A DNA stretch of 64,000 bases from Romanomermis culicivorax. Taxonomy: Eukaryota > Nematoda > Enoplea > Mermithida > Mermithidae. Positions 1 through 10,200 of this stretch are shown here, piece after piece. Position 1 is the stretch's first letter; each line of letters opens with the position of its first letter. Under the pieces are notes generated by a model. It did not search any database. It was not told where the DNA came from and was given only the letters and a program-made list of their open reading frames with translations. The stretch lies in contig CAWUHX010000026.1 in NCBI GenBank assembly GCA_963922205.1, positions 124,001 to 188,000 on the forward strand, given 5' to 3'. A program made the translations under genes and the position numbers.

Positions 1-234
1 CTTAAAGCCAAGCCATATCGCACACATAGAATACTGTCCAACAACACCGTCAGAAAATTGTGGGTTTCAAACTTCAAAGATCAAACTAGATTAAACATGT
101 ATGTTTTAACTTTGAAAAGATCCACAAATTTAGTTAGAAGCTTCTTAAATGAAGCCTAAGACTCAGCTTGCAGTGCTTACACAAATACAACATGAAATCT
201 CTAACTTATAAGCCTCCTAATTCTAAACCATACT
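1..234. other. no supported feature
   Basis: AT-rich sequence. I see no gene, RNA or bounded repeat here. Confidence 0.4.
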
Positions 235-1218
235 CAGTGATTTTTTTCTGCGCCGAGCAAAATTTTCCCCATATTTCCGGAAGTCGTTTTTTTCCACTTA
301 AAAATGCTTATAGATTCTTTATTTGTGTGTTTTTGAACTTTTTCAAACCTTCGGGTGTTTTTAGAGCCGTTAATTTATCAAAATTGAGGGAAAAAATTAA
401 ATTTTCGAGTTTCATCCAGGTCTAATCTACATACAAGAATGTGGAACAAATTTTCCAGCAAACTATCTAGGAGCATACTGACTTTGAATTACATGAGAAA
501 TCGATGCTTAAGTCCTTTATGATGTCAAGTGAGAGCCCAAAAAAGATATTAATCTTTCCAGCGTCAAGCGCCAGAAAAATTTTTTGGGTATTGACATTCT
601 GCGATGTTGGAAAATCAGTTTTCCGAACATTTATTTCAAGAATTAGGTTCGGATTTTGTGTTCAAAATTTGTAATTTCTAGAATTTTATTATTTCAAAAA
701 TTTCAAAACCAGTAATTTATTCGTAAGCTCTCGTGAACTTGGCCGAAAACATATGAGTAAGAAGAGTAGAAATTTCCTAAAACTACTTCCATGAAGCTTT
801 TGGACAGATTTTACGTTAAGAAAGGAATAATCGGTTCAAAAAGTTTACAGACTTGACGTATTGATCTTTCTCAAAAAATGTGAATCTTCATCAAATATCA
901 AGATGAAATATTGAAGATTACCAATTAAAACATGAGATAATACGTTTAAGATGATTAAAACTATTAAAGATTAAATGATAAATGAAGGTAGAGATGTTAG
1001 AAGCAATGCCTGAGCTAGGAAATGAATAATAATGCATATTTAGGTTATAACTGGCGCGAAGCGCCGGAAAATTTTGAGATTATGACCTTCTGAAATGCAC
1101 CAAAATGCATTTTTCCGTATCAGAAACCAAAAAGTTTTTCCCCAGATGGGGAAAGAGCCCAAATTTTGTTTCCTTTTCTGAAATTTTTTCCAAAAAACGA
1201 TTTGGGGGAAAAACACCG
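235..1218 (+). mobile_element. hAT-like non-autonomous element, C/G-tract termini
   Basis: The left end reads CAGTGATTTTTTTCTGC and the right end is a G-tract followed by AAAAACACCG, giving imperfect inverted ends of the CAGTG type known for hAT elements. The interior (about 420-1010) matches sequence near 38000-38560, 42770-43110 and 60490-61090. Near the right end lies the hairpin GGCGCGAAGCGCC (about 1051), followed by the conserved stretch ATGCACCAAAATGCAT. No clear 8-bp target duplication flanks the ends I chose, so the boundaries are tentative. There is no coding capacity. Confidence 0.5.
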
Positions 1219-3356
1219 CCTGCTACAATAGAATAATAGTGAATATAGTGAACATTCAAATTAAATGTGTAATTCAATGTTAAATTTAAACGAATTTATA
1301 GTTTTTTACTAGGCATTTTAAAATCTTAAAATAAGAAAGATGATTGATTTTAAAGGTTCAGAATCAATGACTGTCACATTATAGAAGAATATATGTGATC
1401 AAACATAGGACTCAAACAATTCTGCACCAGTGCAGAAATCACCAAAAAAATTTTGCACAAAGCCTAAAAAGTCTGCATTGTGTAGAAAAAAACACTGTCC
1501 ATACTTATAATAAGTCTGCTTAGTTGAAAGCTAAAACGTAGACTTCAATCCCAAGGTGACTTCTCGGCTGAGTTTGATGATAATGATCAAGAGTAAGAGG
1601 CTCAGGGTTGGAAAAGATGGGTTTTTAGGGTTTTGAGTTTTTTGGATTTTAATCATCAAATTTTGGATTTTTTGGTTTACGTCTACAAAAACGAAAAAAG
1701 GAAAAGAAAAAGAAGAAAAAAAAGTTTACAAAAATTTTCCATTTATTTTGTTAAACTTGGATTATAAAACTTTTAGAAGATTTATTATACTCAAGAGCAT
1801 CGTACATACTAGGCCATTTCGAACTTGTTTCTGCCCAAAAAGTTGCACTTTTTGAAAACTAAATTTTTAGTGGCTCATCGGCAGAAATAGTCATAAGTTT
1901 TTCGTGTTATTTTAATAGAATTTTAAGTGCATTTGATTAATTTTTTTGTATCTATGTTTCAAATAGTTCCGATGGCGCTTATAAAGTTTAGTGATGGAAC
2001 TTATAAACACTATATAGAATATACACATAAATAAATTGTGCCTAAGCCAGAGCCTAAGCCTAAGCCCAATGGTAAGACTAATTCTGATTGCCCAAGCAAC
2101 AATCAATTGAATGAAGATCTCACGAGTCGATGAATAGCAGTTGCGACCACCTGATCTGGCACTAAACTTGACTAGTGCCATTCCTACTAATGTCTTGAAA
2201 TGAGTAAAAAATAAAACTCACATCACATTAAACTAAAAGACCCACAATAAACCAAAGAAACCCCAGCAAAAAGCCCATAAAATCCAAAAGTTCAAATTTT
2301 GAGAAACTGTTTATTCAATCTCTGAAAGAATTTGCAGTAAACATGTCAACAGAGTATTTTTACACCAAACCAACGTGTTTTTCCCCAAAACGTTTATTTT
2401 GGGAAAAAAATTTTGGAAAAAACGGAAATATTTTTAGCACTATTAGCCAAATGGGAACAAATTTTTATATAACTTCTTCTAGATGTAGCATTTTAAACTT
2501 GAATGCACTTTAATAAGGGCCGCTTCGCGGTATTTTTATATAAAACACCAAATAAATTAGCACATATTGTTTTTATGTACCTCAGCCGCAATTTATCAAA
2601 TTTCAATGTGTTTCAGTGCTTTTATACCCTTAATTCATTCAGTTTTATTATTACTTTGGCGAAACATTTTTAGGGTCTGAAAAATTTTTTGGAAAATACC
2701 ACGCTGCACCAAAAGCCAAAATTCGGTAATTAAGCCAAAAATATGCTAATTCAATTGTAAATTACACAAACTGGCCACACTATTCCATCAATATTCATTT
2801 TTTCAATTTCATCACGATTTTTTTTATACAACAATTCTCCATCAAGCACCAAAATTCAAACAAGCCAATTCGTTGAAAAACCCCTAAAACCTCAAAAATA
2901 AAAATAAAAAACCCCTAAAAAAACCCCTAGAAAAACCTCAACGCTCTCAAAAAACCCCTAGATTTGGGGAAAAACCCCTAACTTGGCAACACTAGGTCAT
3001 GTGCTTGTGTCACACAAAGCCAAAGAATTTTGCTGATGCTTCCTTCTCACCTCCCTACAGAAAGCACACATTATTTACCGGGTCGGTGCCAGATCCGCTA
3101 CCTTGCACATCCCCCACTTTCTGCTGAGATAAGTAACACGTTACATTTACTTTTTGCGTTGAATAACCTATGCAGTATTTCATTATGGAAGAATGTACAG
3201 TATACATTTACAAATTATTAGGCTCATTTAATTTTTTTACCAATTATATGGCGCATGTATCGCAAGAGTTAAAAATTTCATTCGTTAAAAATTGGGAAAT
3301 ATGCGGTTGCAACCGACGCGACTCAAAATTTTCTATTTTCCCCGTATTTTCAGAAG
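1219..3356. other. intergenic repeat debris
   Basis: No gene is supported. About 1420-1496 is the end of another hAT-like repeat, with the palindrome CTGCACCAGTGCAG and the terminal string AAAAAAACACTG. Three GCCTAA hexamers (TTAGGC on the other strand) lie at about 2041-2070. A C-tract end starting CGTGTTTTTCCCC is near 2373. About 2880-2985 is a degenerate AACCCCTA-rich low-complexity tract. The short open frames here look random. Confidence 0.4.
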
Positions 3357-3966
3357 TGTCATGCGTGGGAAAATAGAAGCGTAGACGATGGAACGCAGAT
3401 GAGAAATTAGCTGTGTAGCTCGACGATTTATCGCGCGTTTTAGAAGAGACGTACGGAACGTAGAAGAGCGTGCGGAACGTAGAAGAGCGTGCAGAACGCT
3501 ATAGACGAAACACTCGGAGTGTTTAACGAAATCAACGCAACGATAGTCGAACGCAGGAGATTGACGGGCTCATAGAGAGCGCTGTGTCAATTTATCCAGG
3601 GATCTTCGCTCAGGTCGCCAAAGGTTTTCGGATGCCGAAACTCGCGTCGCGCTAACTTAATCGCTTAGGAGTTTCACTCGCTTATTCAAACTATTTTCCA
3701 AATAGTTTGACTCAATCTAGAACACACACTTTTCGCACGATTTACTAATGTACAAAACAGCCGCCTCACACCTTTTCAGACAAACACAAAAAACACAACC
3801 GTTTGGCTACAGTACAACGCAATCTAATGAAAAACACTTTCATAATTTCTTCACGTTGTAGCCACGCCTCTTCGATGGTCTCGTCACGATCTTTCCTATT
3901 CAAACTTGCCGATCTTTTTTCGCAAACGACACGAGCTTTACAAATACGCCAAATCCCTCCACAACA
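3357..3966 (-). repeat. Element A 3' LTR (610 bp)
   Basis: It reads TGTTGTGGAG...CACGCATGACA on the minus strand. It is nearly identical and equal in length to 14796-15405. Its R/U5-side half also matches 17510-17774 and the solo LTR at 39359-39941. It contains a short duplicated string, GTAGAAGAGCGTGC, near 3470-3495. Confidence 0.93.
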
Positions 3967-3980
3967 CTCCTCCCCCTTTC
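3967..3980 (-). promoter_or_regulatory. Polypurine tract of element A
   Basis: On the minus strand GAAAGGGGGAGGAG lies directly before the TG of the 3' LTR, the position where plus-strand DNA priming starts in LTR retrotransposons. The same purine run precedes the LTR of element C (17168-17179). Confidence 0.85.
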
Positions 3981-4316
3981 GATCTAAATCGCCTCAAGCG
4001 ATTTCGACGTGTCGTGGTGAATTGACGTTTTGATCGAATGAGAGCGTTTAGCTCGTTTTTTAGGCAAGTTTCTTTCGACGATTTGTCTTTTCCGATTCTC
4101 TACTCTGCGGCACATACTACACAAACAAAGAAAATTTAAACAATGTTATCACAAAAAATGTTATGGCACAAAATGATGAGCAAATGAAAACTAGTATTTC
4201 ACACCGAGAAATTAAAAATTTTTTAGAGATTTGAAAGAAAAGATTCTAGTGGAAAAAGAATAAACTAATGAAAGGAAATGAGATGCGTTAGCATCGTGAT
4301 ACTTATCCATTTTGAC
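3981..4316 (-). other. 3' untranslated region of element A
   Basis: About 340 bases between the end of the accessory reading frame and the polypurine tract. It contains GATCGAAACGTCAATTC-type sequence on the minus strand and no open frame I can support. Confidence 0.5.
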
Positions 4317-4931
4317 TCATTTCGGCGGAAATCCACGACCTTTAGGCAAAACTTTGACTGGGGTTTTGCTCACTTTCAGAATACCCGGCGGGGGCATCTG
4401 TATCGGTTGGCTCGTAGTCGGCGCACGTGGGGCCAAAGCTCGTTGCGCAGCGCCCAATGATGTTCGAACTCCAACCGTCGATGGTTGAGCCGTCGCGGCC
4501 GTTGTCATAGTGATGATCGGGGCCAGTGTCATTTGATACTTTTGCCGTACGACCGCTTTTGCCTTTGCCATTGTGTCTTTCTTTTTCTTTTCTTCGGCTC
4601 GCTTGTCCATTTCGATTTGATACTCGCGATGTATATCTCGGATGATGGCCTTTCTTTCTTCAGTCGCTGGATAATTCGGGGCTCACGTATCGGTGAGGCA
4701 TTGCAAGATGTAGCGTAGAGCCATCGAATACGAACTATCGGTCGTTTTGTAATCATAGGCTTGTCTGGCGTGGAAGAGGAACAGCGTGAGCTGTGTTATC
4801 ACAAATGCGTTATCAGCGCCGTAATACTTGTAGTAATCACACATCCAACTTAGAAGAACTGCAGTGAGTTCTTCTGTGCAATGTGGATCTCGTCGCAAAT
4901 ATCGTGCTTGGAAATAGTCAGGAAAGTCCTG
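4317..4931 (-). pseudogene. Element A accessory protein, C-terminal helical/basic part (frameshifted)
   Basis: Reading continues from the upstream accessory frame after a frameshift near 4925-4935. The first part is rich in hydrophobic and aromatic residues (for example WMCDYYKYYG, then ITQLTLFLFHA) and looks helical. In the next frame a lysine-rich segment starting DKRAEEKKKK is followed by a Pro/Thr/Ala-rich tail ending GRGFPPK. The first part is similar in layout and spacing to the helical block of element B at 25740-26145 (EEIWEWI..., then YVTLMIFLQ). Function is unknown. The basic tail could bind nucleic acid, as the RGG-rich tail of element B probably does, but that is inference. The exact frame joins here are uncertain. 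Confidence 0.5.
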
Positions 4932-7110
4932 TGCTATTTGTTGCGAAGTCGATCATCGGTTCGGAGCCAGCTGTCAGTGGCTGTTGGCCCTCTAACTGTT
5001 CTTTTCGCAATTGATCACGTTTCAAGGCACTAGCCCATTCGATTCTCTTTTGCCGATCTTTTGATTCGCTAGGATGTTCTCGTCCATATTCGCGATCTCG
5101 GTGAAATTTTCTAGGACGCTCGTTTGACGCGTATTCACCATGTCGATATTTTCGACTGTCATACTCATCACTTTCCTTTCGGGCAGTAGACCGCGAGGGT
5201 TGTTCTCGTGACCATGATTCGGTTTCTTTTCGTTCTCTACTACAAGTATCTTCTCGTGATTCCCGTCATTTTTTAGGTGGAGGCACGTAGTTAGGATCTT
5301 CTGGGTGAGTGTCCAGATAATCCTGTATTGTGCGCAACTGTTTATCGATAGCATTTCGTCTGCGAAAAAGTGAAAACTGATACGCTCTGACGTTGCGAAT
5401 GGGTACACCGTGTTCATCGCACAGTCGATCATCTTTCACCTCCAAAACTGGAGTGGCGGTTTCGGTACTGATAGGAGTAGAGGTGTCTTCCTCGTTTTTC
5501 TTCGGTATTCGGTATCGCGTAGGTACTATTTTCGGAAGTACCATTTTCATTTCGTCTTCTTCTACGTCTTCCAATCGCGAGATATCGTACATCGAAGTGG
5601 TTTTTACCAGCGCGGCTTTTTCTTGTATGTTTTGATTTTTTAGCGCTTCCGATTCCAATTCGAATGTACTGTACGATAAGTTTTTGGATAAAGGAGTTAA
5701 CGAGGACGTGGTTTTAGTCGTCGTTATAGGAGCAGTAGTATCAGCTGTGGATACGTCTTCTTCTTCACTTTCGAGTTGTATAACATCGGTTTCGGACGGT
5801 AGTTCCGTTTTTACCGTGAATGATTCTTCAGCGGTTTGTTTGAGCAACGAATCGACGGCCATCGCTGTTTCTGTGTCGAATTCGGTATCCGTGGTGGATT
5901 GTGTAGGAGCCTGTGTAGGCATTTTCGTGGGACTTTCTCCCGACAATATAGCGGTCGGTATTACAGGCAAATTCGAACTCATTGTTAGAATATGGCTCGG
6001 CGGAAAGCAAATGAGTTGCTCGCATTTTCTCAACGTCAAAATCGGTGACTTGTATGAGAAATAGTAGTAGGGATTTTCCCTATACTTCTTTTTCGTTACG
6101 AGATCGGTTTCGTTGGAGACAGGAAAGCTGTCGTTTCTGAATACGATTTGGCGCATAAAATATCGATTCGCGTATATCGGTCGTTTACTGTCGCTACGAC
6201 TCTTTTCGTTATAGGGCAAGCGACTAGCCCATTCCATTAGTTCGAATTCGAATGTACCGTCTCGTTTCACCCAATTTTGTTCGCAGATGAGATCTATGTC
6301 GATACTGTCACTTTTCGATAACAGTTTCGAGATCTCATTCTTGATGATGGCTCGCAATTCCATTTCGGAATGTGGGGAGCAGACGTGAGCGACTAGCGGC
6401 ATAGTTCCGCGAACAGCGTTCATCCATTGATGATGATTTGGAAGTGCGTAGAGCGGCGTTAGAGCCGGCTTTTCGGCGATCTGATGATCGCATTTTATTT
6501 CGTAGATCGGCCACGTTTCGAGAGGACCGTAGGTAGTGAACGGATCATTTACGACTAAGATGAAATTTATTTGTTTCGCCTCGTCGCTTGTCACCATGTT
6601 TTGATCTATTTCGGAAAGAAATAGCAACAACATAGGTGCGCCGACTTCGTGATGAATACTAACTACGTCATTGGAGCGTAAAGCTCGCTCTATAACTCTC
6701 GCGCATACAGCGGCGTCGTCGTATGGTTCAATTTTTCCGTCGTCGGTCAAAGAAGACGTGTTGTTCTTGCTACCCTTTATCGTTGGTAGTTTCGTAGGGT
6801 GCATTTTCAATCCGAGTGGTTTAGTGGAGTGCTCCACGTTTACGTGATTATACATGCAGAATCGCATGTTCGGGACGTTGTAGTCGTAGTATATGATTCG
6901 ATTTAACGCTAAGATTTCGTCGCGCATGATCGCATGCAGCATACTTTTCGAGAGCGTCAGATCTACGACACCGAAAGCGCCCTTTTCGTCGCCTTCGCGA
7001 TCGACGTTTGCGTTGTCATACAAATTTTGCGTAGCAATGTGTATGTATTCGGGCAGCAAGAAATCGTGCGGGAAGATTTGTATATTGTCGTAGACGCTGT
7101 CTACGAAGCC
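4932..7110 (-). pseudogene. Element A accessory protein, middle part (conserved domain plus acidic/charged region)
   Basis: This frame is the same as the exonuclease-like part and is separated from it only by an in-frame TAG at 7111-7113. It stays open for about 614 codons to a TGA at about 5266-5268, then continues in frame for about 110 codons of R/E/S-rich sequence. Residues shared with element B (27649-28809) include [15 protein letters not shown] against [15 protein letters not shown], and later [11 protein letters not shown] against [11 protein letters not shown]. After that comes a Ser/Thr/Glu-rich, probably disordered stretch, then a charged segment ([11 protein letters not shown]) resembling the coiled-coil region of B. 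I do not recognise the conserved domain. It shows no hydrophobic signal peptide or transmembrane anchor, so it does not look like a classical envelope protein. Confidence 0.7.
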
Positions 7111-8247
7111 CTAGCGCCCGTACGCTAAAAACATTAGTATCAGATAATACGCCTCTAGAATCGAATACGTCAACACTTGTTCGTCGGGTTTGCTTGCTTG
7201 GGCGATGCGATCGTTCGCTTGCGGAAAATACAACGTGTAGCATTCTACGTCTAGCGCGAACACGTCGGCAACGATTCCTTTCAATTTTTTGTTCTCGGGG
7301 CACAAGTCGATCAGACGAGCTCTTTCCCACTTTTCGGGTGAGCATTCGATATTTTCTAGTACTATCTGGACGTCGACCAGAATACTAGGCGCGAGCACGT
7401 TAGAGTGCGTTTTTCGAGCGTCCGAAGAGTAATACTCTCGTCTGTGCATATCTTTGAGACATTTCCAATCATCAGCTTGATCAAATCCGATTACGATCGT
7501 TTTAGGGGCCGACACGAACTCGTAGAAGGCTGTCCAATCATCGGGTGTCGTCGCTAAGGCGTCGAACATTATAGTGTATCCAGTGGGAAAACCCAGCTGG
7601 ACGAACCGAGCGACGTGGGTCGCGTTCTGGTTCACTATATTCATCTTCATTTTCTTGTGTATGTATTGTTGATTAGTCGAGATTTTTTCGACGTCGAATC
7701 CGACTAGCACATGGCCGCGGAAGTTTGGTTTTGCGTATGCCGATAGGGCGCCTTTCAACTCTCCGCTCTCAACGTATTGAGGATCGCGTAGCATGTTGAG
7801 CGGTCTTGCATATACCGTCTCGAACCACCGTTCGAATTCCGTGATCCGAATCATTCTTTTGATGTTGTATTCTATAAAATATCATGAAATTTCGATTAAT
7901 TTTTGTGAGATTTAGTTTCGCATGGAAACGTCACTCTTTCGAATCGCGGCATGCAAATCTTCTAGCGAAGTTACCACGACTCACATTTTTTATCGACGGA
8001 TCGATACTTTACTCTTCCCAGGGGAAGTGAAACCCGGAGTTTCTTTTTTAGAGACTTTAGTCTATTTGGCAGTGCAGAACTTACCATCAGCAAAGAAAAA
8101 TCTGTCGTCTTGACGGTACTGCTTTTTCTGATACACCACGTATCGGTCTTGATCGTTAAAATATTTTTTAAATATAGGCGGCGGATTTATTAGTGACGTG
8201 GATATTGCCGATCCTTGCGACGTTGTCGCCTCCGATTCACTCGCCAT
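7111..8247 (-). pseudogene. Element A accessory gene, spliced N-terminal part: DEDDy exonuclease-like
   Basis: Exon 1 runs 8247-8085 (ATG at 8247) and ends at a consensus donor, GTAAGT. The intron is 8084-7872 (213 bp, ending TTTTATAG), and exon 2 runs 7871-7111. The join is phase 1 and keeps the frame, giving about 307 residues before an in-frame TAG. Motif I is GFDVEK (the DxE pair). Motif II is GFDQADDWKCL, resembling the D-containing motif of WRN. Motif III is YSILEAYY, where YxxxD is expected, so the last catalytic Asp is Glu here. Between II and III, LKGIVADVF fits the helix that precedes motif III in RNase D/WRN proteins. Exon 1 shares RQDDRFFFADG with RQDNRFFFIDG of element B. Fold assignment is by motif only; nuclease activity is not shown. 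Confidence 0.72.
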
Positions 8248-8735
8248 CGGTTTTCTCTATCAACTTTATTTTTGAACAATTTCAAATTGATGCGACTGTT
8301 CTCTATCGTTTCAATATTTCGAAATGAAAATATAAGCCAAACTATCTTGCTAAAAGATGAAGGTGTAAAGTGGAAAGTTGTTAAACCACGAATTTAAATT
8401 TTCATGCACATGACGAAAAATGTAAAGTTCAGATTAGGTGGGACTAGAGGAAGATTTTCCTACGGCGCGCGCTTTTTACTCATTTTCTTTTCTGCGCAAC
8501 TACTTTTGGAAGGTCAATTTATTCGAAATGGACGTGAGTAAATACAAAATCACATGATAATATCACACACATTCCTTTCATTCATTCCACATAGAACCTG
8601 TATGAGCGCGTTTAGCGCGTTTTTAAATATTCGAAAATTTGTACTCATCGCTTTGCTCAGAATCATTAAATAGTTAGAATTTATTTAACAAAATTAAAAA
8701 TTAATGTTAGTTGAAATATATCAAAATTATTAGTT
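8248..8735 (-). other. Noncoding gap between integrase and accessory gene, element A
   Basis: About 490 bases without a supported frame. A possible splice acceptor (TTGATAG) lies 9 bases upstream of the exon 1 ATG on the minus strand, which would suit a spliced subgenomic mRNA. This is weak evidence. Confidence 0.35.
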
Positions 8736-10200
8736 TTAATTTTTATAAAGTTTTGGAGGACCGTTGTCTTCTGTTTCTAAGATTGCCGATGCCGTACGAG
8801 GCATGTATGGCTTTACGCGAGAAAGTGAGACTTTCTGAGATTGTCCGGGACAATCTAAACTGTCGATCGTTATGACGTTTTTCGAGATTTCAGAATTTCC
8901 GACCACTATGAAGGGTCCGATATAGTCTTTGTCGATTTTAGTTGCTTTTTTATTATTAAGCAACAGTATGAGATCGTTTAGATCGTATTTTTGGTCTTTC
9001 GCTTTCTTATCGAAGTATCGTTTATGCGATTCGGACGCGTTTTTTAAGTTTTCGGAAACTTCGTTGTATAGCGTTAGTTGTGCTTGCGTGAAGATATACT
9101 GATACGCATCGTAGTTCAGCGGTAGTGTTAGACTTTTCGCGCAGTCGAAATCTATAGCGATTCTGGGTTCATACCCTCGCAAAGGTCGAAACGGAGAAAA
9201 GTGAGTAGCTGTGTGAGGAACAGCGTTATAGGTGAATATCGCGAAAGGTAGATATCGTTCCCAATTATCGGGGTCTTCAGCGGTGAATTTTTTGAGTTGC
9301 GAAATCAGCGTTTGATTGAATCTTTCTAGCATTCCATTACATTGCGGGTGATACGCAGTGGTATTGATTTTCTGAACTTTTAGGAGTTTCGTGATGTCTT
9401 TCATCAAGTTTGAAGTGAATCCTGAACCCTGATCTGATAGAAGATGTTTTGGGCTGCCATGAACCAAAACTACGTTATTTACGAAACTTTTGGTTATAGT
9501 GGCTGCTTTTTGATCCGGAATCAAATGAGCCCTTACCCATTTAGTGAAGTAGTCTTGAAATACGATGACGTATGATCTTTTCTCACCCAGAGGGGATATG
9601 TTTACTATGTCAGTCGCGACAATTTCAAATGGATATTTTGGCTGTATCGGCATCAACGGAGGAGGTTTCGGCAACTGAGAAATTGTTTGTTGACATGTTT
9701 TACATGTTTTGATCCACTTTATTATCGATTCTTCCATTTTCGGTCACCAGAAATGCTGACGAATCATTGCTGTAGTGCGTCTATGACCTTGATGGCTCAA
9801 AATCTTCGCGCCGTGAAATTGATGCAAAACACTTTCAATCAAAGTAGTCGGAACTACTATCGCAGAAGCTGTGTGAGCTTGTTTTGATGTTCGGTACACT
9901 ATTTCGTTTTCGGTATGGAAGGCAGATGAAATCGTAGAGATTTGCTTTTGTTCTAGGACTTTTATCAACTTCGCGATGTACGGGTCTTTTCTTTGAGCTT
10001 CTCTGATTTCTTCCGGCGTTTCTATAGTTACTAGCCGTTTCTCAGGCTGTTGGAAATCTTCTTCGAACTTCGGCACTTTATTTCTTTCTTCTTTTTGCGT
10101 CATTGACCTTGTTATAGCTGCAGCGACAGTCTTTTTCCCTTCGCGAAATGTTGGTCTGAATATTTCATTTGTTACTTCTTCGCTAGTTTTTGGCTTTACT
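8736..10200 (-). pseudogene. Element A integrase (interrupted)
   Basis: Integrase inserts the cDNA into the host genome. The N-terminal zinc-binding HHCC domain is visible as HQFHGAK...HQGHRR in the first open piece (10103-9744) and CKTCQQ in the second (9737-8736), with a TGA at 9744-9746 between them. The catalytic core has D ([10 protein letters not shown]), D (LSDQGSGF) and E (NGMLERFNQ) in D,D35E order. The C-terminal GPY/F-like module reads [10 protein letters not shown]. No chromodomain follows. The frame is shared with RT upstream; a TAA at about 10201 separates them. Without stops this would be an ordinary Ty3/gypsy integrase of about 490 residues. Confidence 0.9.

Noticed and set aside
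2041..2070. Interstitial telomere
   Set aside because: Only three imperfect TTAGGC hexamers; too short.
5684..6064. 126-codon plus-strand frame rich in Val/Ser
   Set aside because: It is the antisense of the Ser/Thr-rich accessory region of element A and has no gene-like features.
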